Shown: piece by piece, positions 48,665-51,549 of the stretch | Numbering within the stretch: position 1 is the first letter of the stretch | Layout: each line of letters starts with the position of its first letter | IMG/VR virus record: IMGVR_UViG_3300027752_000027 | Span: 1-51,549 of that record | Length of the DNA: 51,549 nt | Origin: a virus | Reading direction: 5' to 3' (one strand) | Notes under the pieces: model-generated | What the model was told of the DNA's origin: nothing | Database searches by the model: none | What the model saw: only the letters and a program-made list of their open reading frames with translations | Program-made: the position numbers and the translations under genes

Positions 48665-49019
48665 CTATGATGTCGTTAACCTTCGCAACTTCCTTTTGGT
48701 TGATATCTTTCAACATTCTTTGAAGGTCAGTAGTTGACCCAACAAAAAGATTATTAGTAGTCCCTGATTGGGGAAGAGCGATAGGGTTAGGGTTGATTAA
48801 CTTATCTATTTGGATTTCTTTGCGGTGCAAGTCCATCAATTGACCAGAGGTATCAGCAGTATCCTTTATCAACTTAGCGAGGACTTCATATGCTCTGGGA
48901 TGTTCAGATTGCTTTGCAACCTCAATCATTTCCTCAACTCCATCACGACCCTTGTTGATTAAGTCATAAAGAGTTTCTCTTGTGAACTCAAAATCATTAT
49001 CTCGATCTTTCTCAGACAT
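48642..49019 (-). CDS. 16: Small terminase subunit gp16, 125 aa
   Basis: DNA-recognition subunit of the packaging motor. Helical with the family core (LIKDTADTSGQLMDLHRKEIQI). Length slightly below T4 gp16 (164). Position right before 17. Confidence 0.85.
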   Translation of the reverse strand: MSEKDRDNDFEFTRETLYDLINKGRDGVEEMIEVAKQSEHPRAYEVLAKLIKDTADTSGQLMDLHRKEIQIDKLINPNPIALPQSGTTNNLFVGSTTDLQRMLKDINQKEVAKVNDIIDGEIDSE

Positions 49020-49052
49020 ATCATAACCTATTAATGTGGATGTGGTAGAGGA

Positions 49053-49850
49053 TTATTCTGGTGGCCAAGATAAATCCGAATCTTTATTGATGATTTGAGT
49101 AATTATTGTGTAATCACTATCAGGCGAGACTGGGCGAGGATCAGTTTTAACTCTACTAGTTTCAAGATATTCTTCACCAACCCATGTATCGAAGTAGTCA
49201 ACATCAATTTGTGTAATAATTTTACCAGCATCAGGTTTAGGTCCGTAAAATGACATCTTCATATCAAATGTAAGTGTATAAATTATAGTTCTACGGTCTT
49301 CTAAATTTCCCTCAAAACTGTCAGTAAATGCAACCCCCGTAAGTATAACTGGAACATCTTCTACAATGGTGGGGTAATCTTCCATCGGTTTAACATTTAC
49401 TGTATACTGCGGATTAAAGTAAGGCAGTATTTGTTCTACTATTTGCAGTGCATCGTCATGGTGCTTCGCGTATACATTTAACTCAAACGAAATGGTATAA
49501 GGAACACTAGTGTAAAACTTTGCTCCAGCTCTGTCCGAATCAAAGGCAGTCCTCGTAAAATAGTTAGTCTTTGGCAACTGACGCTGTGGGTCATATGCCA
49601 TACTGATTATCTCAAACGACATACGAGGCAACTTTATTGCAAGTTGATTCTCAACATCTCTATCGCCAGCAGCATTCATCTCAGCAATACGTTGTAGAAA
49701 CTTTCTTTGTGGTGCGTAGGCGAGAGGAACTTTCATCTGACTAACGACTTTTTTTCCTTCCTTCCGTATTATGTATAAGTCATTAAACATCGCCCCAAAA
49801 ACGGCAACTGACATACGGACTCTTTGATTGTAAAAATATTTTTTAAACAT
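49053..49850 (-). CDS. 15: Tail sheath terminator gp15, 265 aa
   Basis: Caps the upper end of tube and sheath and joins the neck. Begins FKKYFYNQRVRMSVAVFGAM and contains KVPLAYAPQRKFLQRI, the family signature. Length equals T4 gp15 (272). Confidence 0.93.
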   Translation of the reverse strand: MFKKYFYNQRVRMSVAVFGAMFNDLYIIRKEGKKVVSQMKVPLAYAPQRKFLQRIAEMNAAGDRDVENQLAIKLPRMSFEIISMAYDPQRQLPKTNYFTRTAFDSDRAGAKFYTSVPYTISFELNVYAKHHDDALQIVEQILPYFNPQYTVNVKPMEDYPTIVEDVPVILTGVAFTDSFEGNLEDRRTIIYTLTFDMKMSFYGPKPDAGKIITQIDVDYFDTWVGEEYLETSRVKTDPRPVSPDSDYTIITQIINKDSDLSWPPE

Positions 49851-50779
49851 TAACTTATATTCCCAAACGGGTTCTGCTCCGAGAAGTCAATAAACTCAAA
49901 CGATGAGATGTCAAAAGATGGTACGGCAGCGGATGCCGAGTCTGGTGCGCCTGGACTTCCTGCCTGAATATTCTGCATTTCCGTTACAGCATCAATTCTT
50001 GCGATGGAGTTTAATAGTGAACCTGTAACTTGTTTTCCAACTGCAAAGTTGTGGAAGTCTCCATCGTAGTCTGCACCAGTGTGTGCTAAGAAAACATTCA
50101 AATCCGAGTCCATCCATTCAACAACCTTACCTTGCATTATATGGGTATCAGTTTCCATAGAAACTATCTCACCATTTTCAAATCCGTTTGATGCGGAGTC
50201 AAGAGTAAGTCGCCACTGGTATGCAGCAAATCTTTCAATGCGGTCAATCTCAGGAATATCTGTATTGAATCTTTCGTCACTATATTCAAACTTCTCACAA
50301 CGCATTTTAAATGTTGGGAGATTTGCCAACTGATAGAATGGGTTATCGTCTTCAACCTTCATTACCTCAAAGGTCGCACCCGCCATTGGCATATGAATCA
50401 GGTCACCTTCGCGTGGACGGTAATACTTATTACCACCGACTGTGCTTCCCGTTATAGGTTCTTCATGATTGCGTATTTCTGTATTCCACCTTCTTCGTGA
50501 AATAATAAATGTTACAGCATCTCTTATCTCGACACCGAACTTTGAGAATAAATCTCCGTCCCCATCAAATCCTTCTACACTCTCAAGGTAGACTTCAACT
50601 TTATATGCGTAATTAAATTGAGATAAAACCGTGTCATCAAATATCATATCGCGATGGACTACTTCACGAGGAATATAGTAAATGTCCTGTCCGAAATTTT
50701 TTATTGACTCTGTGATCAAATCTTCATAGAGGTCTTGCTCGCTTGACGCAGCATAGTTGAAGTATGGGTTAGTCGCCAT
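49850..50779 (-). CDS. 14: Neck protein gp14, 309 aa
   Basis: Neck (head completion) protein. NPYFNYAASSEQDLYEDL, FGQDIYYIPREVV and the phage-type EGDLIHMP pattern fit gp14. Length slightly above T4 gp14 (256). Stop overlaps the gp15 start. Confidence 0.92.
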   Translation of the reverse strand: MATNPYFNYAASSEQDLYEDLITESIKNFGQDIYYIPREVVHRDMIFDDTVLSQFNYAYKVEVYLESVEGFDGDGDLFSKFGVEIRDAVTFIISRRRWNTEIRNHEEPITGSTVGGNKYYRPREGDLIHMPMAGATFEVMKVEDDNPFYQLANLPTFKMRCEKFEYSDERFNTDIPEIDRIERFAAYQWRLTLDSASNGFENGEIVSMETDTHIMQGKVVEWMDSDLNVFLAHTGADYDGDFHNFAVGKQVTGSLLNSIARIDAVTEMQNIQAGSPGAPDSASAAVPSFDISSFEFIDFSEQNPFGNIS

Positions 50780-50786
50780 TTCTTAT

Positions 50787-51539
50787 CTACCCAACAAAAA
50801 AGTCGGGTGGAACTTCTTGCTCTAACCGCATCCTTTCGCGAAGTTCTCTTATTTCAGTCTTCGCTTCTTCAAGAATAGTTCTTCCATTAATAGTGACACC
50901 ACCTGGCAATTGCATTCCATCAAACTTAGACATGTTCTGTCCCCACTGCTCTTTAATTAATGCAGTGGTGTAGTCCTTCATAAACATGTCGTTCCAGATA
51001 TTAACATCTTCAACAGTTTTATAAACTTCGCAGCAGACATATGTCCCTGCCTTCATTTGCTTGTCTACGATGTCGCTCCAGATATAAAGTCTATTCTGTC
51101 TGCGAGAAAAGGTCACCAGAGGGAGTCCAATAATCTCCATGTCGATAAGGGCAGCATAAGACCTTGCTTGCTTCATATACGCAAGTCCACCACCCGCAAT
51201 ACCCTTTGCCATGTTGCCACCAAAACTGGCAGTGTCATTTGACCACATAGCAGCACCACCAGTTACATTACCAAAAACCGTTCTAGAAGGGAACATTTTA
51301 GTGACATAAATTATACTTTCTGGAATAGTAATATATTCATTTGTAATATCATCTGCGGTAAGTTCATGTTGATGGTAAGTACGGTAAGTTGCGTCCGAGT
51401 GGAACTCACGATAAGTCTGTAAAGCGTCATCAACTTTATCTTCGATTTGCCCCACATCGACATTCACTTCAATTACTGGTTCCCCAAGTCTACGGAGACA
51501 GTATTGAACTAAACCTTGCCTTGTTAACACGACTGCCAT
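50787..51539 (-). CDS. 13: Neck protein gp13, 250 aa
   Basis: Neck protein that closes the filled head with gp14. YCLRRLGEPVIEVNVDVGQI and DKVDDALQTYREFH match the gp13 family. Ribosome binding site GGAA near the right edge. Length below T4 gp13 (309). Confidence 0.92.
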   Translation of the reverse strand: MAVVLTRQGLVQYCLRRLGEPVIEVNVDVGQIEDKVDDALQTYREFHSDATYRTYHQHELTADDITNEYITIPESIIYVTKMFPSRTVFGNVTGGAAMWSNDTASFGGNMAKGIAGGGLAYMKQARSYAALIDMEIIGLPLVTFSRRQNRLYIWSDIVDKQMKAGTYVCCEVYKTVEDVNIWNDMFMKDYTTALIKEQWGQNMSKFDGMQLPGGVTINGRTILEEAKTEIRELRERMRLEQEVPPDFFVG

Positions 51540-51549
51540 TATTATTTCC

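Overview
The window is about half of the genome of a tailed phage of the T4 superfamily (contractile-tailed myovirus). The block 13-14-15-16-17-18-19-20-(core proteins)-21-22-23 at the right end has T4 gene order. It is followed by uvsY, uvsW, 55, 47 and 46, and further left by the replication set 45-44-62-regA-43, uvsX and 41. Every gene I can support lies on the minus strand, so transcription runs from base 51549 towards base 1. The arrangement (23, a small tail protein, uvsY, uvsW, 55, 47, 46; a short gp62; a cobS-like gene) resembles the distant T4 relatives that infect marine bacteria and rhizobia more than T4 itself. The host must be a Gram-negative with a sigma70-like factor, because at least 15 near-consensus -35/-10 promoters are present. 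The phage IscU is very close to the proteobacterial protein, including the HscA-binding LPPVK motif, so a proteobacterial, perhaps gammaproteobacterial, host is my inference.

Layout. 1-3400: early-type tiny genes, mostly unknown, many overlapping by ATGA; the upper ones are each driven by a copy of one promoter/leader cassette. 3407-4118: a palindrome-rich stretch with no gene. 4119-10318: two operons with DNA-modification and nuclease genes (Dam-like methylase, second adenine methylase, two GIY-YIG proteins), a signal-peptide protein and small proteins. 10503-12293: a short late operon, led by a T4-type late promoter, encoding a probable capsid-targeted nuclease-like protein, then IscU, then a small protein. 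12294-24626: replication, recombination and nucleotide metabolism (gp41, UvsX, MazG, dCMP deaminase, possible primase, Mom-like enzyme, gp43, RegA, gp62, gp44, one tRNA-Asn, gp45). 24715-31899: accessory genes, including a CobS/CobT-like pair and an ABC-ATPase fused to an acetyltransferase. 31896-38460: gp46, gp47, gp55, UvsW, UvsY and a tail-tube-like protein. 38521-51539: virion genes, with late promoters and two strong terminators.

How it works together. Host RNA polymerase would read two families of sigma70-type promoters: family A, TTGCAT-16-TATAAT (9 copies), and family B, TTGACA-like-16-TATAAT with a conserved spacer (6 copies). gp55 then directs polymerase to TATAAATA late promoters, of which four are well placed. 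The head-assembly protease gp21 and three proteins with T4-like capsid-targeting N-termini suggest that proteins are packed into the head and probably injected. Several putative adenine-directed DNA modifiers suggest strong defence against host restriction. The most unusual points are the late-expressed IscU coupled to a capsid-targeted nuclease-like protein, the Mom-like enzyme coupled to DNA polymerase, the ABC-GNAT fusion, the promoter cassettes, and two palindrome-rich non-coding regions.
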